A stretch of DNA of 64,000 nucleotides from the NCBI GenBank assembly GCA_015057405.1, contig SVEK01000011.1:1-64000 (forward strand), written 5' to 3'. Shown here in pieces: positions 20,708 to 31,706 of this stretch. The position numbers and the translations under genes are program-made. The DNA comes from Lachnospiraceae bacterium. GTDB taxonomy: Bacteria > Bacillota > Clostridia > Lachnospirales > Lachnospiraceae. The notes under the pieces were generated by a model that was not told the origin of the DNA, ran no database searches, and saw only the letters and a list, made by a program, of their open reading frames with translations. Each line of letters starts with the position of its first letter. Position 1 is the first letter of the stretch.

Positions 20708-22935
20708 TATAATTCCTCCTTGTAATTGAATCTGAAAATCATTGTTGACAGTGGCGGAACATCTAACTCAATTGAGTAATCCTTTCCATCACACGGAACC
20801 TTCTTTGCCTTTACCGACTTTTGAACTTCTATCCCTTTGCCACCATACTGTTCATCGTCCGAATTAAGCATAAGTGAGTAAGTTCCTCTGCACGGAACTC
20901 CAATCCGATATTTTTCATGAAGTACCGGAACAAAATTACATACGAACAGTAACTGACGCCCCGGTGTTGACCCTCGTCTTATATAGGCAACAGTGCTGTT
21001 TTCATTGTCATCACAGGTCATCCATTCAAACCCCATAGGATCACAATCATTATAATATAACGCGTCATATTCGCAATATAATTTATTCAAATCTTTTACA
21101 TATTTATGAAGTGATTTATGCTCAGGATATTCCAAAAGGTTCCAGTCCAACTCTCTTGCTTCACTCCATTCTCTGGTCTGTCCAAACTCCTGTCCCATAA
21201 ACAAAAGTTTCTTACCCGGATGACCATACATAAATCCGTATGCAGTTCTCAAATTAGCCATTTTATCCGGTAAATCTCCCGGCATTTTATATATCATTGA
21301 CGCTTTTCCATGAACAACTTCATCATGAGAAAGAACCAGCACAAAATTTTCACTATATGCATACATCATGCTAAAACATAGTTTACCATGGTTACCGGAG
21401 CGAAACAAGGGATCCATTTTCATATATTCAAGGAAATCATTCATCCATCCCATGTTCCATTTAAACATAAATCCGAGTCCCGAAAAATCAACAGGGGCAG
21501 TTACACCGGCCCATGCCGTAGATTCTTCAGCAATAATATATACCCCCGGAACTTCCTTCGGAACTACAGTATTAAGTTTACCAAACAATCGGATAGCATC
21601 GCGGTTTTCATTACTGCCGTCAGGATTAGGAAGCCATTCTCCATCCCGCTTACCATAATCCAGATACAACATCGAAGCTACCGCATCAACTCTCAGTCCA
21701 TCTATATGATATTCTTTTGTCCAAAACAACGCATTTGCAATCAGAAAATTGCTGACTTCATTGCGGGAATAGTTAAAAATATATGTCCCCCAGTCAGGAT
21801 GTTCTCCTCTTCTCGTATCGGGATGCTCATACAACGGTGTTCCGTCAAACTTTCCAAGCCCATGTTCATCTCTTGGGAAATGAGCCGGAACCCAGTCAAG
21901 AATTACTTCTATTCCAAGACTGTGCATATGGTCTACAAAAAACTTAAAATCATCCGGAGTTCCGTACCTGCTTGTAGGCGCATAATAACCTGTAACCTGA
22001 TAACCCCAGGAGCCATCAAACGGATATTCCGCAACTCCCATAAGTTCAACATGGGTATACTTCATTTTCTTAAGATATGCCCCAAGTTCCTTTGCCAGTT
22101 CTCTATAAGTATAAAATCCGTCCTCACTACCGTCATCATGTTTTTTCCACGACCCCAAATGACACTCATATATTGTCATAGGCATGCGACGACGGGTTTC
22201 CCTGTCAATCTTGCTTCTTTTATCAATCCATTCGGAATCATTCCATTTGAATTTATTAATATCATAAACAACCGAAGCATTGTCCGGACGAATCTGAGCA
22301 TAATTTGCATACGGATCCGCCTTAAACAATGTACTTCCATCTGCTGACGTTATTTTATATTTGTATATTGCGCCTTCTAAAACTCCCGGTATAAACAATT
22401 CGAATATGCCGGACTTTTCAAGACGTCGCATCTGATGGAGACTTCCATCCCACATATTAAAGTCACCAACTACACTTACACCTTGTGCATTAGGTGCCCA
22501 CACCGCAAACAAAACTCCCATCGAGCCATTACATTCCATAATGTGAGCTCCCAGTTTGTTATATATTTCCCGGTGATTCCCTTCAGCAAAAAGATATCTG
22601 TCAAACTCTCCAATAAATGATGGAAATGAGTACGGGTCTACGTAAGATACAATATCATCCTCACTATACATTACATTAACTGTATATTCGCTAATTTTAC
22701 CCTTTTTAATGTAAAGGGCAAACAAACCTTTGTCATCAACCCTTTCCATCTCATACTCATCACCATTTGTCTTATCGATAATACTCACATGAACAGCCAT
22801 AGGCCTATACACTGTTATTATCTGTCCTCGACCACACCTGCGAATACCCAAAAAATCATGCGGATTATCGCATTTTTGCTCCAACAAATCATTATATAGC
22901 TGCCAATCCAAACACTGCCTAAGCTTGTCTGTCAT
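20707..22935 (-). CDS. glgB: 1,4-alpha-glucan branching enzyme
   Basis: YECHLGSWKKH, DGLRVDAVASMLYLDYG, IIAEESTAW, LVLSHDEVVHGK. Confidence 0.97.
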   Translation of the reverse strand: MTDKLRQCLDWQLYNDLLEQKCDNPHDFLGIRRCGRGQIITVYRPMAVHVSIIDKTNGDEYEMERVDDKGLFALYIKKGKISEYTVNVMYSEDDIVSYVDPYSFPSFIGEFDRYLFAEGNHREIYNKLGAHIMECNGSMGVLFAVWAPNAQGVSVVGDFNMWDGSLHQMRRLEKSGIFELFIPGVLEGAIYKYKITSADGSTLFKADPYANYAQIRPDNASVVYDINKFKWNDSEWIDKRSKIDRETRRRMPMTIYECHLGSWKKHDDGSEDGFYTYRELAKELGAYLKKMKYTHVELMGVAEYPFDGSWGYQVTGYYAPTSRYGTPDDFKFFVDHMHSLGIEVILDWVPAHFPRDEHGLGKFDGTPLYEHPDTRRGEHPDWGTYIFNYSRNEVSNFLIANALFWTKEYHIDGLRVDAVASMLYLDYGKRDGEWLPNPDGSNENRDAIRLFGKLNTVVPKEVPGVYIIAEESTAWAGVTAPVDFSGLGFMFKWNMGWMNDFLEYMKMDPLFRSGNHGKLCFSMMYAYSENFVLVLSHDEVVHGKASMIYKMPGDLPDKMANLRTAYGFMYGHPGKKLLFMGQEFGQTREWSEARELDWNLLEYPEHKSLHKYVKDLNKLYCEYDALYYNDCDPMGFEWMTCDDNENSTVAYIRRGSTPGRQLLFVCNFVPVLHEKYRIGVPCRGTYSLMLNSDDEQYGGKGIEVQKSVKAKKVPCDGKDYSIELDVPPLSTMIFRFNYKEEL

Positions 22936-22970
22936 GCCAACAACTCCCTTCCTTCGGGCAACTTACAAAA

Positions 22971-24707
22971 TCAGTTAACCGCCTTTTCTATAAGCTCCAT
23001 AACTGCCTTCTTAAAATCATCTGATTTAAGACGCGCATCTTCCATATCTTCTCCAACAACACCAAAATAAAACTTAACCTTTGGCTCAGTTCCCGATGGT
23101 CTTACACACATCCAAACTCCATCACCCATATCATAATACAGAACATCAGACACAGGAAGACCGGTCGGCACCACTTCATTGGTTTCCATATCGGTTATTG
23201 TGTTATTCTTATAATCCCGAACACTAACTACCTTATAATTGCCAACCTGCTTAGGCGGCATCTCTCTAAAACTCTTCATAATATTTTGAATCTTCATAAG
23301 ACCTTCACGGCCTTCAAATGATATTGCCTTAACTTCATCTCTGTAATATCCGTATCTGTCATACATTGCAATCATTGCATCCCACAACGTCATATTTTTT
23401 GTCTTATAATATGCTGCAGCCTCACACAATTTCATCGTAGCAACAATAGCATCCTTATCCCTTGCATGGGTTCCTACAAGACATCCGTAACTCTCTTCAA
23501 AACCGAAAAGATACTTACCCTCTCCTGTAGTTTCAAACTTAAGCATCTGCTGTCCTATATACTTAAATCCCGTAAGAACTTCAATAAGGTCTACATCATA
23601 GTATGCAGCAATTGCATCTGCCATATTAGTTGATACAATAGTTTTAATTAGCTTTCCATCTTTTGGCAGTCCTTCAGTTTCCTTTCGCTGACCGATTTCA
23701 TAGTCTCCAATAAGACATCCTGACATATTGCCTGTCAAAGTAATATATTCGCCTGTACTTGAATCTTTAACATAAACACCAAGTCTGTCTGCATCAGGGT
23801 CAGTCGCCAGAACAAGGTCAGCATCTTTTTCCTTTGCCAACTTAAGTGCCAATTCAAATGCCTCCTCAGCCTCCGGATTAGGATAGCTGACTGTAGGGAA
23901 ATCTCCGTCAGGTAATTCCTGCTCAGATACAATATACACATTTTCAAAACCTAATTCTTTAAGAATTCTTCTGACAGGAATATTACCGGTTCCGTGTAGC
24001 GGTGTATATACAATCTTAATATCCTTGCCGACTTTCTCAATACAATCCTTACGGATAATAAGCTTCTTAAGTTCTTCCATATACGCATCGTCAATATCCT
24101 GACCTATAACCTCATAAAGACCCGCCTCCTTTGCAGCGTCCTTATCCATTGATTTAATCAAAGAATAATCTGTTATGGCTTTAACTTTGTCCATAATTCC
24201 AGTATCATGCGGCGGAGTAATCTGCGCACCGTCTTCCCAATATACCTTGTAACCATTATATTCCGGCGGATTGTGACTTGCAGTTATATTAATACCTGCT
24301 ATACAACCACACTTTCTTACAGCATAAGAAAGCTCAGGAGTCGGTCTCAAACTCTCAAATACATATGCCTTAATTCCGTTTGCCGCAAGACAAAGCGCAG
24401 CGGCATCTGCAAATTCAGGAGACATTCTTCTGGAATCGTATGCTATGGCAACTCCCTTTTTTTCGCCTCCCATTGAAATGATATAATCTGCAAGACCCTG
24501 TGAAGCCTTGCCCACCGTATATATATTCATTCTGTTGGTTCCTGCTCCGATAATACCGCGAAGTCCTGCGGTTCCGAATTCAAGTTCCTTATAAAATCTT
24601 TCCTGAATTTCCTTGTCATCTCCGGCAATAGCTCTAAGCTCATCCTTGGTCTGCTCATCAAAACAATCGCTCGAAAGCCATTCGTCGTACATCTCCTTGT
24701 ATCCCAT
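22971..24707 (-). CDS. Phospho-sugar mutase (phosphoglucomutase/phosphomannomutase family)
   Basis: GTAGLRGIIGAGTNRMN, INITASHNPPEYNGYKVY, LATDPDADRLGVYV; start set to MGYKEMYDEW, with AGGAGGA upstream. Confidence 0.92.
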   Translation of the reverse strand: MGYKEMYDEWLSSDCFDEQTKDELRAIAGDDKEIQERFYKELEFGTAGLRGIIGAGTNRMNIYTVGKASQGLADYIISMGGEKKGVAIAYDSRRMSPEFADAAALCLAANGIKAYVFESLRPTPELSYAVRKCGCIAGINITASHNPPEYNGYKVYWEDGAQITPPHDTGIMDKVKAITDYSLIKSMDKDAAKEAGLYEVIGQDIDDAYMEELKKLIIRKDCIEKVGKDIKIVYTPLHGTGNIPVRRILKELGFENVYIVSEQELPDGDFPTVSYPNPEAEEAFELALKLAKEKDADLVLATDPDADRLGVYVKDSSTGEYITLTGNMSGCLIGDYEIGQRKETEGLPKDGKLIKTIVSTNMADAIAAYYDVDLIEVLTGFKYIGQQMLKFETTGEGKYLFGFEESYGCLVGTHARDKDAIVATMKLCEAAAYYKTKNMTLWDAMIAMYDRYGYYRDEVKAISFEGREGLMKIQNIMKSFREMPPKQVGNYKVVSVRDYKNNTITDMETNEVVPTGLPVSDVLYYDMGDGVWMCVRPSGTEPKVKFYFGVVGEDMEDARLKSDDFKKAVMELIEKAVN

Positions 24708-24827
24708 AATCCGTATCCTCCTATTATATGATGTGTATTTCACTATATTTATATCGTTTAAGATATTGCAATATATAATATTCGCAATAAAATACCAAAA
24801 TTAATAATCACTTATATTGCCATGCAA

Positions 24828-26249
24828 TTAATTTCCCTTATCAAGATTCGGGAACTTCCAGGTAATATCCTGTCCGTCATCAGGTATTACTATCGTAAAA
24901 CTTTTAGTAATATACCCATTTTTGCTTAAGGTTACAACCTGCGTACCAATCTGCTTAGGGAAAGCACTCGGCACAATACCTTTATATTCACCGTTAAGAT
25001 AAATCTCTGCTCCGGCAGGTTCGCTTACAGTTATTGTATGAGCCTTATCATATACAATTTCTGACTTGCTTACACCTGTATTGTCGGTGGCTGTTACCGT
25101 TGATTCGGAAGGCTTGTTAGTAACTGACGGTTGTTCATCCAAATCGCCAAAATCGGAATCATCAAAGTCCGAATCATCAAAATCCGAATCGTCACTATCG
25201 TAATCATCATTGTCGAAATCGTCATCATCGAGCAATTCATCATCCCATGCATCTACCTGTTCCTCAGCCAAGTCTATCACAACCGTAGGATTAGGCGACT
25301 TAACATCAAGAATTCCCGAATAAGAATTATATCCCGTAAGAATAACTTCAATGCTGTGTTCTCCGTAATTGAGAAGCACCGGTTTAGAAAAATCCGTAAG
25401 TTTTCCGTTAACGTACAAATCTGCACCAACCGGAGTCACCTTAAAAATAACTTCTCCCTTATTCTCCGGAAGCTGCTTGTATTCCGACATATCAAATACT
25501 GTTTCCTGATTACGTTTAACTTCGATGCTGTGACTGCCTACAAGTTCACCATTACGCATGGTCACATCATATGTGCCTTCCGGAACAACAACCAGCATGT
25601 CTTCCGTTATAGGCTGATTAAGAGTATATCCCACAAAAATAGTTCCGCCAATAAAATCATCATATGAAGAAGGTCTAATATAACCATGCCCTTTTTCTAC
25701 GACAATAGAATAAATCTTTTTGCCTATTCCGTATGCTTTCAGCTTGTCCACCGGATTAAGATTCATCAGATTAGAAATCGCGCCCTCATCCATTATCAAA
25801 AGCTTGCTGTCATACTGATAATTATTATCAGCTATTTTAAAAATAAACTTCTGTTCATCATAAGACCAATTGACAATATTGTTATAACACCAACTGTCAG
25901 CACCGGGTTCTATAGTAATACCCTTCATCGTTTCAGCATCATAAACTACATCTAACAACATTCCCACGCTTAATGATGCAAGTGTGGTCAGCGTCTTGTC
26001 TCCTTTATATATACCGGTATCTCCTTTAATACTAACCGTTACTTCAGTATTATAGTTAAGATTAAGCAATGTTATGGATGAATCTGCTTCATTCACAGAC
26101 ACGAGAACCCCCGTGAATGAAGCATCATTTGCCACAATATCCACAGGCTCACTGCTATTTACCGGCGTCTCCTCAGAATTATTGCCACAAGCTGCAACCA
26201 AAAGCATCAAAACACATATAATTCCGGTCAAATAAATACGTCTAAACAT
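24828..26249 (-). CDS. Lipoprotein with PEGA-type domains
   Basis: Lipobox LLVAACGN; PEGA-like segments (GADLYVNGKLTDFSKPVLLNYGEHSIEVILTGY, GAEIYLNGEYKGIVPSAFPKQIGTQVVTLSKNGY); Asp/Ser-rich linker. Confidence 0.75.
   Translation of the reverse strand: MFRRIYLTGIICVLMLLVAACGNNSEETPVNSSEPVDIVANDASFTGVLVSVNEADSSITLLNLNYNTEVTVSIKGDTGIYKGDKTLTTLASLSVGMLLDVVYDAETMKGITIEPGADSWCYNNIVNWSYDEQKFIFKIADNNYQYDSKLLIMDEGAISNLMNLNPVDKLKAYGIGKKIYSIVVEKGHGYIRPSSYDDFIGGTIFVGYTLNQPITEDMLVVVPEGTYDVTMRNGELVGSHSIEVKRNQETVFDMSEYKQLPENKGEVIFKVTPVGADLYVNGKLTDFSKPVLLNYGEHSIEVILTGYNSYSGILDVKSPNPTVVIDLAEEQVDAWDDELLDDDDFDNDDYDSDDSDFDDSDFDDSDFGDLDEQPSVTNKPSESTVTATDNTGVSKSEIVYDKAHTITVSEPAGAEIYLNGEYKGIVPSAFPKQIGTQVVTLSKNGYITKSFTIVIPDDGQDITWKFPNLDKGN
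25145..25235 (-). repeat. Short in-frame repeat encoding an Asp-rich (DSDFD) linker
   Basis: Repeated tcatcaaaatccgaa-like 15-bp units. Confidence 0.7.
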
Positions 26250-26288
26250 CCTCGCCGGTCACTCTCCTTTTGGTATGCCCATTAATGA

Positions 26289-27302
26289 TTACATTATATC
26301 AAAATTCAAACTCTCTTTCAACAGTTCACTCTTTACAAATTTTTCCCTATTTTCTTTTTGAATGCATAACATATTAAGCTTCTCCATATTCTTTGCAGAT
26401 ATCCATGTTTTCTTGCTATTCATGTAGCAACTGGCAAGCTTCCAGAACTTTTCAGGATACAAAAGAAGCATGGCAAGAACCCTTCGTTCTTCTTCCGATA
26501 ATTCTATTACACTACGATACCCTATGAGCACCGCATTCCCATATTCACCGTCCCATTCATTTTTTTCCATTACTTTTCTCAGGAAATAATATAAATCCAT
26601 TAACTGAAGTCCGTAAGAGCATTTCTCAAATACAGTTGTTGCAACGTAATTGTCACACATTATTATATTATGATATGTATACGAACCGTGCATCACATCT
26701 TTTCCGGCCACTGCTCCCGCCCACATACCCTGAAGGTTGCTCCCTTCAAGCCATGCAAGTACTTTTTCTGCATTGTCACAATATTCAGGAAATGCCTTGA
26801 GTAGTTCAAGTTCATACCGGTTCTTTTCTTTTCTTCCTTTAAGATACTTTCTTATATGTCTCAATTCTGCATTGTGTTTTCTGAAACTTGCTATAACATC
26901 CTGTCCACCGGCATATGTCGTCCCTTCATTAGTCTCAACACATTTCAGGCAATCATGCATTGCCGCCATATTCTCTGCAGCAAGACGAATCTCATTTTTG
27001 TCTCTTATGTTACATTCATTCCCTGTATACCAATCCCGTATAACATACCTGATTCCGTTAGATGCAATAGAACTGATATTGCCGTCTTTGTTCAGGCAAA
27101 ACGAATCCACATGTTTAAATCCTTCTTTTACAAGTCTTGATTTTATCATATGCTCCCACATCAATCTTCCGGCAGACGTTCCGGTTTCCTTTATAATTTT
27201 ACAACCATCATCGGTATCTAACAGACTCCCGCCGCGAACTCTCGATTTCCCATACACTTCAAATGAATACTGTTCAAAAATTTCTTCGTACCTATCCTCC
27301 AA
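26289..27302 (-). CDS. CotS-like / aminoglycoside phosphotransferase-fold protein
   Basis: GGSLLDTDDGCKIIKETGTSAGRLMWEH...LAAENMAAMHDCLK...MHGSYTYHNIIM (catalytic-loop-like) ...LQLMDLYYFLRKVMEK. Confidence 0.7.
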   Translation of the reverse strand: MEDRYEEIFEQYSFEVYGKSRVRGGSLLDTDDGCKIIKETGTSAGRLMWEHMIKSRLVKEGFKHVDSFCLNKDGNISSIASNGIRYVIRDWYTGNECNIRDKNEIRLAAENMAAMHDCLKCVETNEGTTYAGGQDVIASFRKHNAELRHIRKYLKGRKEKNRYELELLKAFPEYCDNAEKVLAWLEGSNLQGMWAGAVAGKDVMHGSYTYHNIIMCDNYVATTVFEKCSYGLQLMDLYYFLRKVMEKNEWDGEYGNAVLIGYRSVIELSEEERRVLAMLLLYPEKFWKLASCYMNSKKTWISAKNMEKLNMLCIQKENREKFVKSELLKESLNFDIM

Positions 27303-27437
27303 CTTACGTCCTCCTCATTTTTACATTGATTACTTCATGTGTCTTGTTCAATACTATGAAATAAAAACAATATTCATTCCGAATTATTGTTCTTAAATTA
27401 ATCTTTCTCTAATATCAATAGCTATAGATAAAATATA

Positions 27438-29282
27438 TTGTCGGAGAAATCTATGTTAAATTTTGTTAAGCAGCATTTGAATAAAATACATCCGGTTAGA
27501 CAACATTTGCCTAAATTACATTTTTTTAACACAATAAAAACAAGAAAATATAAAGGCATAGCTAAACTTCGTCCGGCAATGCTGTGTCTGACAATGGTGT
27601 TATTGACAACATCCTGCAGTTGTCAGCAATACGACCACAATGCCGACAAAGCTTTTACCGCATTGTGTGACGAAATATTTGTCGACATGGTTCAATCAGA
27701 TGCAATAACTCTTAACTATACGCTCTCCAATCCCAAAGCATTCGGAATAACAAACAGCACCCACACCCTTGGAAGATATAGTGAAGATGCCATTTTATCC
27801 GGTTGTTCATACTACGAAAACAAACTTCAACTCCTTCAAAACATAAGTTATCCTTCCCTTAACGAGGACAACAAACTTACATATGACACTCTATTTGGAG
27901 TTCTTGATGCTTATCTTGATATGGCACCGTATACTTTGTACACAGAACCGCTTTCTCCGGTAACAGGAATCCATGCGAATCTTCCGGTTCTTCTTTCTGA
28001 GTACCATTTTTATAATGTAGTATCAATCAGCGAATACTTTTGTATATTGAAAAATGTACCGGATTATTTTAACCAGATAATTGAATTTGAGAAAAAAAAG
28101 AAAGCAAACGGACTGTTCATGGGAACAACTACAGCCAAAAAAATCATAGCCCAGTGCCACGAATTCATAAAAGAACCTGAAAACAACTTATTAATTCAGG
28201 TATTTGCCGATAATATAACCCCCCTTAATCTGAGCACCTCCGACAAAGAATCTTATATCAAAGAAAATGAATTTCTTATAAAAGAAAACATTATCCCGGC
28301 ATACCAAAATATAATTGACAGCCTGTCATCTCTTATCGGTTCCGAAAACAAACCGTGCACACCGTTATGTAATTTCCCAAAAGGTAAAGAATATTACACC
28401 ACTTTAGTCCGCATGGAAACCGGTTCTTCTCTGAGTATTCCGAAAATGAAGCTACTGCTGGAAAAATCTTTAACTGACTGTCATGAATCTGTTGCCGCTA
28501 TTTTAAAAGATAACCCAAACATTATTAATGAACTCTCTAACACAACCCTTTACTCCAAAAAGCCCGCAGAAATTATTGAATATCTCAAAAACAACATACT
28601 TAATAAATATCCGCCATTACCGAAAAGTACCGGTAACCTTAACATCAAATACGTGCACCCCTCTCTGGAAAACACGTTAAGCCCTGCAATGTACATAACA
28701 CCGCCCATTGACTGCACCACATCTGATAATATATATATTAACAGAGCCTGCCTCAATGATTCTTCAATGTTTACCACACTTGCACATGAAGGATATCCCG
28801 GTCATCTTTATCAAACCAATTATTTTATGCTTACCAATCCGCATCCTATAAGATTATTGCTGAGTTTCCCGGGATATTCAGAAGGTTTTGCCACCTACGC
28901 AGAACTCTATTCATATTCCATTGCAGGAATTGATACCACCCGGGCAACCGTTCTTCGAAACAATAAACTTACCGCGCTATGTATATACAGTCTTATAGAT
29001 ATTGGCATACACCACTACGGCTGGTCTTACGGTGACTGCGCAAATTTTCTCAAGAAAAACGGAATTACAGATAAAGCAATTACACATGAAATATATTTTA
29101 CAATCATCGAAGAACCTTCTTTATATTTAAAATATACTATCGGCTGTCTGGAATTCATAACACTTGAAAATAACTATAAGGATACCCTTGGTACATCCTA
29201 CGACCCTGTTGAATTTCATAAGTTGATACTCGAAACAGGTCCAACCGGCTTTGAAATATTATCAGACAAAATTAATCCATAA
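27438..29282 (+). CDS. DUF885 family lipoprotein (putative metallopeptidase-like)
   Basis: FTTLAHEGYPGHLYQT motif; signal segment with lipobox-like LLTTSCSC. Confidence 0.8.
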   Translation: MSEKSMLNFVKQHLNKIHPVRQHLPKLHFFNTIKTRKYKGIAKLRPAMLCLTMVLLTTSCSCQQYDHNADKAFTALCDEIFVDMVQSDAITLNYTLSNPKAFGITNSTHTLGRYSEDAILSGCSYYENKLQLLQNISYPSLNEDNKLTYDTLFGVLDAYLDMAPYTLYTEPLSPVTGIHANLPVLLSEYHFYNVVSISEYFCILKNVPDYFNQIIEFEKKKKANGLFMGTTTAKKIIAQCHEFIKEPENNLLIQVFADNITPLNLSTSDKESYIKENEFLIKENIIPAYQNIIDSLSSLIGSENKPCTPLCNFPKGKEYYTTLVRMETGSSLSIPKMKLLLEKSLTDCHESVAAILKDNPNIINELSNTTLYSKKPAEIIEYLKNNILNKYPPLPKSTGNLNIKYVHPSLENTLSPAMYITPPIDCTTSDNIYINRACLNDSSMFTTLAHEGYPGHLYQTNYFMLTNPHPIRLLLSFPGYSEGFATYAELYSYSIAGIDTTRATVLRNNKLTALCIYSLIDIGIHHYGWSYGDCANFLKKNGITDKAITHEIYFTIIEEPSLYLKYTIGCLEFITLENNYKDTLGTSYDPVEFHKLILETGPTGFEILSDKINP

Positions 29283-29384
29283 GCACCAACATGCCAAAAC
29301 GAATGGTTTTACTTTACAAAATAACGAAGCTATAATGTTTATAAATATAATAAATATAAAAATGTTATATAAAACTATTTTTAG

Positions 29385-29413
29385 TTGACTTTTACTTCTT
29401 TAATCCATATAAT
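29385..29413 (+). promoter_or_regulatory. pckA promoter candidate (TTGACT-N17-TATAAT)
   Basis: -35 at 29385-29390 and -10 at 29408-29413; 113-nt leader to the ATG. Confidence 0.7.
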
Positions 29414-29526
29414 AAGGACAAGATTGGGCATTTGTTAGTTTGTTAAATAATTAACTATCCTAATTATTTGTAACTATACTTATGCTCTGATTTTTAACAG
29501 ATTATATTTATAGGAGGTTTTTCATA

Positions 29527-31233
29527 ATGGCAACAAAAGCAAATTATCCAATTAATGAAATTGGAGCAGGAAAAGTTGGTTTCTCAAAAACACGTTCTAT
29601 TATCGAAGCTGCTTTTTATGGTAACAATGTAGTTAGAGTTGAGACTCTTAAAGAGGCTTACAATCTCGCAAAGAATTCACCTGGAACAATCGTTACAGAT
29701 ATGCCTGTATACAGAGGTGAGGAGTTCGGTCTTGATAAAGACGCTAAAGTTCTTCTCTTCAATGATGGAGCTGTTACAGGACGTTACGCTACTGCACGTC
29801 GTATCAAAGGCGAGCCTGGCGTAGATGATGCAAAGCTTGACAAGGTAGTTATGGATGCTATCTACAAGACACGTTTTAAGAAATTATATCATGCAACATG
29901 TTATGTTGGACTTGATCCTGAATTCATGGTTAAAGCTCACCTTCTTATTCCTGAAGGAGAAGAGAACCTCATGTACAACTGGATGATCAACTTCCAGTAC
30001 ATGTCAGATGAGTATGTTAAAATGTACCGTGACTCACAGCCTGTTGGTGATGGTAAAGAAGCTGATATCTACATCTTCTCAGATCCACAGTGGGTACCAA
30101 CTCCAAGTCCTGATGTTGATTACAGCTGCTTAAGCGATGATCTTACATGCTGCTACTTCGACACTAACGAAAACTGTGCTGCAATCCTTGGTATGAAGTA
30201 CTTCGGAGAGCACAAAAAGGGAACACTTACTATGGCATGGGCTATTGCTAACAGAAACGGTTATGCATCATGTCACGGTGGACAGAAAGAGTATACACTT
30301 GATGACGGTTCTAAGTATGTTGCTGCTGTATTTGGTCTTTCAGGATCAGGTAAGTCAACACTTACACATGCTAAGCATTCAGACAAGTACCCTTCAATCA
30401 AGGTTCTTCATGATGATGCGTTCATCATCAACTCAGATACATGTGCTTCTATCGCACTTGAGCCTACTTACTTCGATAAGACAGCTGACTATCCTACAGG
30501 ATGTCCTGATAACCAGTATCTCCTTTCAGCTCAGAACTGTTCAGCTACAATCGATGAGGATGGTAAGATTCAGCTCGTAACAGAAGATATCCGTAACGGT
30601 AACGGACGTGCTATCAAGTCTAAGCTTTGGTCACCAAACCGCGTAGATAAGATTGACGCTCCTGTTAATGCAATCTTCTGGATTATGAAAGACCCTACAA
30701 TTCCACCAGTAGTTAAACTTAAGGGTGCTGCACTTGCATCAGTTATGGGTGCTACTCTTGCTACTAAGACATCAACTGCAGAGCGTGTTGCTGCCGGTAC
30801 AGATATGAACGCTATTCGTATCGTTCCATATGCAAACCCATTCAGAACTTACCCACTTGTTAACGACTATGACAAGTTCAAGAAGCTCGTTGAAGAGAAG
30901 AATGTTGCTTGCTACATTGTTAACACAGGTGACTTCATGGGCAAGAAGTGCCAGAAGGAAGATACACTTGGAATTCTTGAGACAATCGTTGAAGGAAAAG
31001 CTAAGTTTGAGCAGTGGGGACCATTCGAAGATATCGAAATCATGACAGAGTGGTCAGGTCAGACAGGTGACTTCACACCAGATCTTAACGATGCAGATTA
31101 CAAAGCTCAGCTTAAGGCTGCTATGCAGACACGTGTTAACGCTGTTGAAGGATTTGCAACAAACAAAGAAGGTTATGACAAACTTCCTGATGAGGCTCTT
31201 GAAGCTCTTAAGAAGCTTGTTGCAGCTCTTTAA
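29527..31233 (+). CDS. pckA: Phosphoenolpyruvate carboxykinase (ATP)
   Basis: FGLSGSGKSTLTHA, HDDAFIINSDT, GCPDNQYLLSAQN; RBS AGGAGG. Confidence 0.93.
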   Translation: MATKANYPINEIGAGKVGFSKTRSIIEAAFYGNNVVRVETLKEAYNLAKNSPGTIVTDMPVYRGEEFGLDKDAKVLLFNDGAVTGRYATARRIKGEPGVDDAKLDKVVMDAIYKTRFKKLYHATCYVGLDPEFMVKAHLLIPEGEENLMYNWMINFQYMSDEYVKMYRDSQPVGDGKEADIYIFSDPQWVPTPSPDVDYSCLSDDLTCCYFDTNENCAAILGMKYFGEHKKGTLTMAWAIANRNGYASCHGGQKEYTLDDGSKYVAAVFGLSGSGKSTLTHAKHSDKYPSIKVLHDDAFIINSDTCASIALEPTYFDKTADYPTGCPDNQYLLSAQNCSATIDEDGKIQLVTEDIRNGNGRAIKSKLWSPNRVDKIDAPVNAIFWIMKDPTIPPVVKLKGAALASVMGATLATKTSTAERVAAGTDMNAIRIVPYANPFRTYPLVNDYDKFKKLVEEKNVACYIVNTGDFMGKKCQKEDTLGILETIVEGKAKFEQWGPFEDIEIMTEWSGQTGDFTPDLNDADYKAQLKAAMQTRVNAVEGFATNKEGYDKLPDEALEALKKLVAAL

Positions 31234-31320
31234 TTCTTATAGACAATCGAAATTTTCAATTATCTGATTGATAACCCGGTAAATCATTTCTATGGATTTT
31301 ACCAATTAATGAAACAACAA

Positions 31321-31358
31321 ACGACCATACACGAGAGATTCTCTGTATGGTCGTTTTT
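31321..31358 (+). terminator. Intrinsic terminator after pckA
   Basis: acgaccatac...gtatggtcgt followed by ttttt. Confidence 0.85.
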
Positions 31359-31500
31359 AACTTTATTGCAATTAATTCTTCTTGTTTTATTATCAATTCC
31401 GAACTTAAACAGTTTAACTTATACGCTTATATCATTGGGGGTTGTTATTCTATCGTATACCCTTATTTCGTCAAGCTAATTTTCATTATATTATGCATTC

Positions 31501-31674
31501 TTATATAATTGTATACTCAAACATCTCGTAAGCAAGCTTACACCCCTCTTTTATATTTTCCGGCAAAAGGGCCCTTGCCACACACTGTTCTTCATCCATT
31601 TCCTTCGATAGATTCTTAAGGAAAGCATAATCTCCGTCAATACGAATAACCTCGTATTCTATTTTTTCAAACAT
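31501..31674 (-). CDS. Small 57-aa protein (DUF3006-like)
   Basis: My translation: MFEKIEYEVIRIDGDYAFLKNLSKEMDEEQCVARALLPENIKEGCKLAYEMFEYTII; GAGGAG RBS upstream. Absent from the supplied track because it is under 60 aa. Confidence 0.65.
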   Translation of the reverse strand: MFEKIEYEVIRIDGDYAFLKNLSKEMDEEQCVARALLPENIKEGCKLAYEMFEYTII

Positions 31675-31706
31675 ACTAACTCACTCCTCATCTTTATTTT
31701 CCGGGT

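Noticed and set aside
21388-22347. 319-aa plus-strand ORF
   Set aside because: Fully antisense to glgB, no family features, no convincing RBS; a by-product of codon bias on the opposite strand.
29414-29526. Riboswitch in the pckA leader
   Set aside because: A 113-nt leader exists but I could not identify any conserved riboswitch core by eye.
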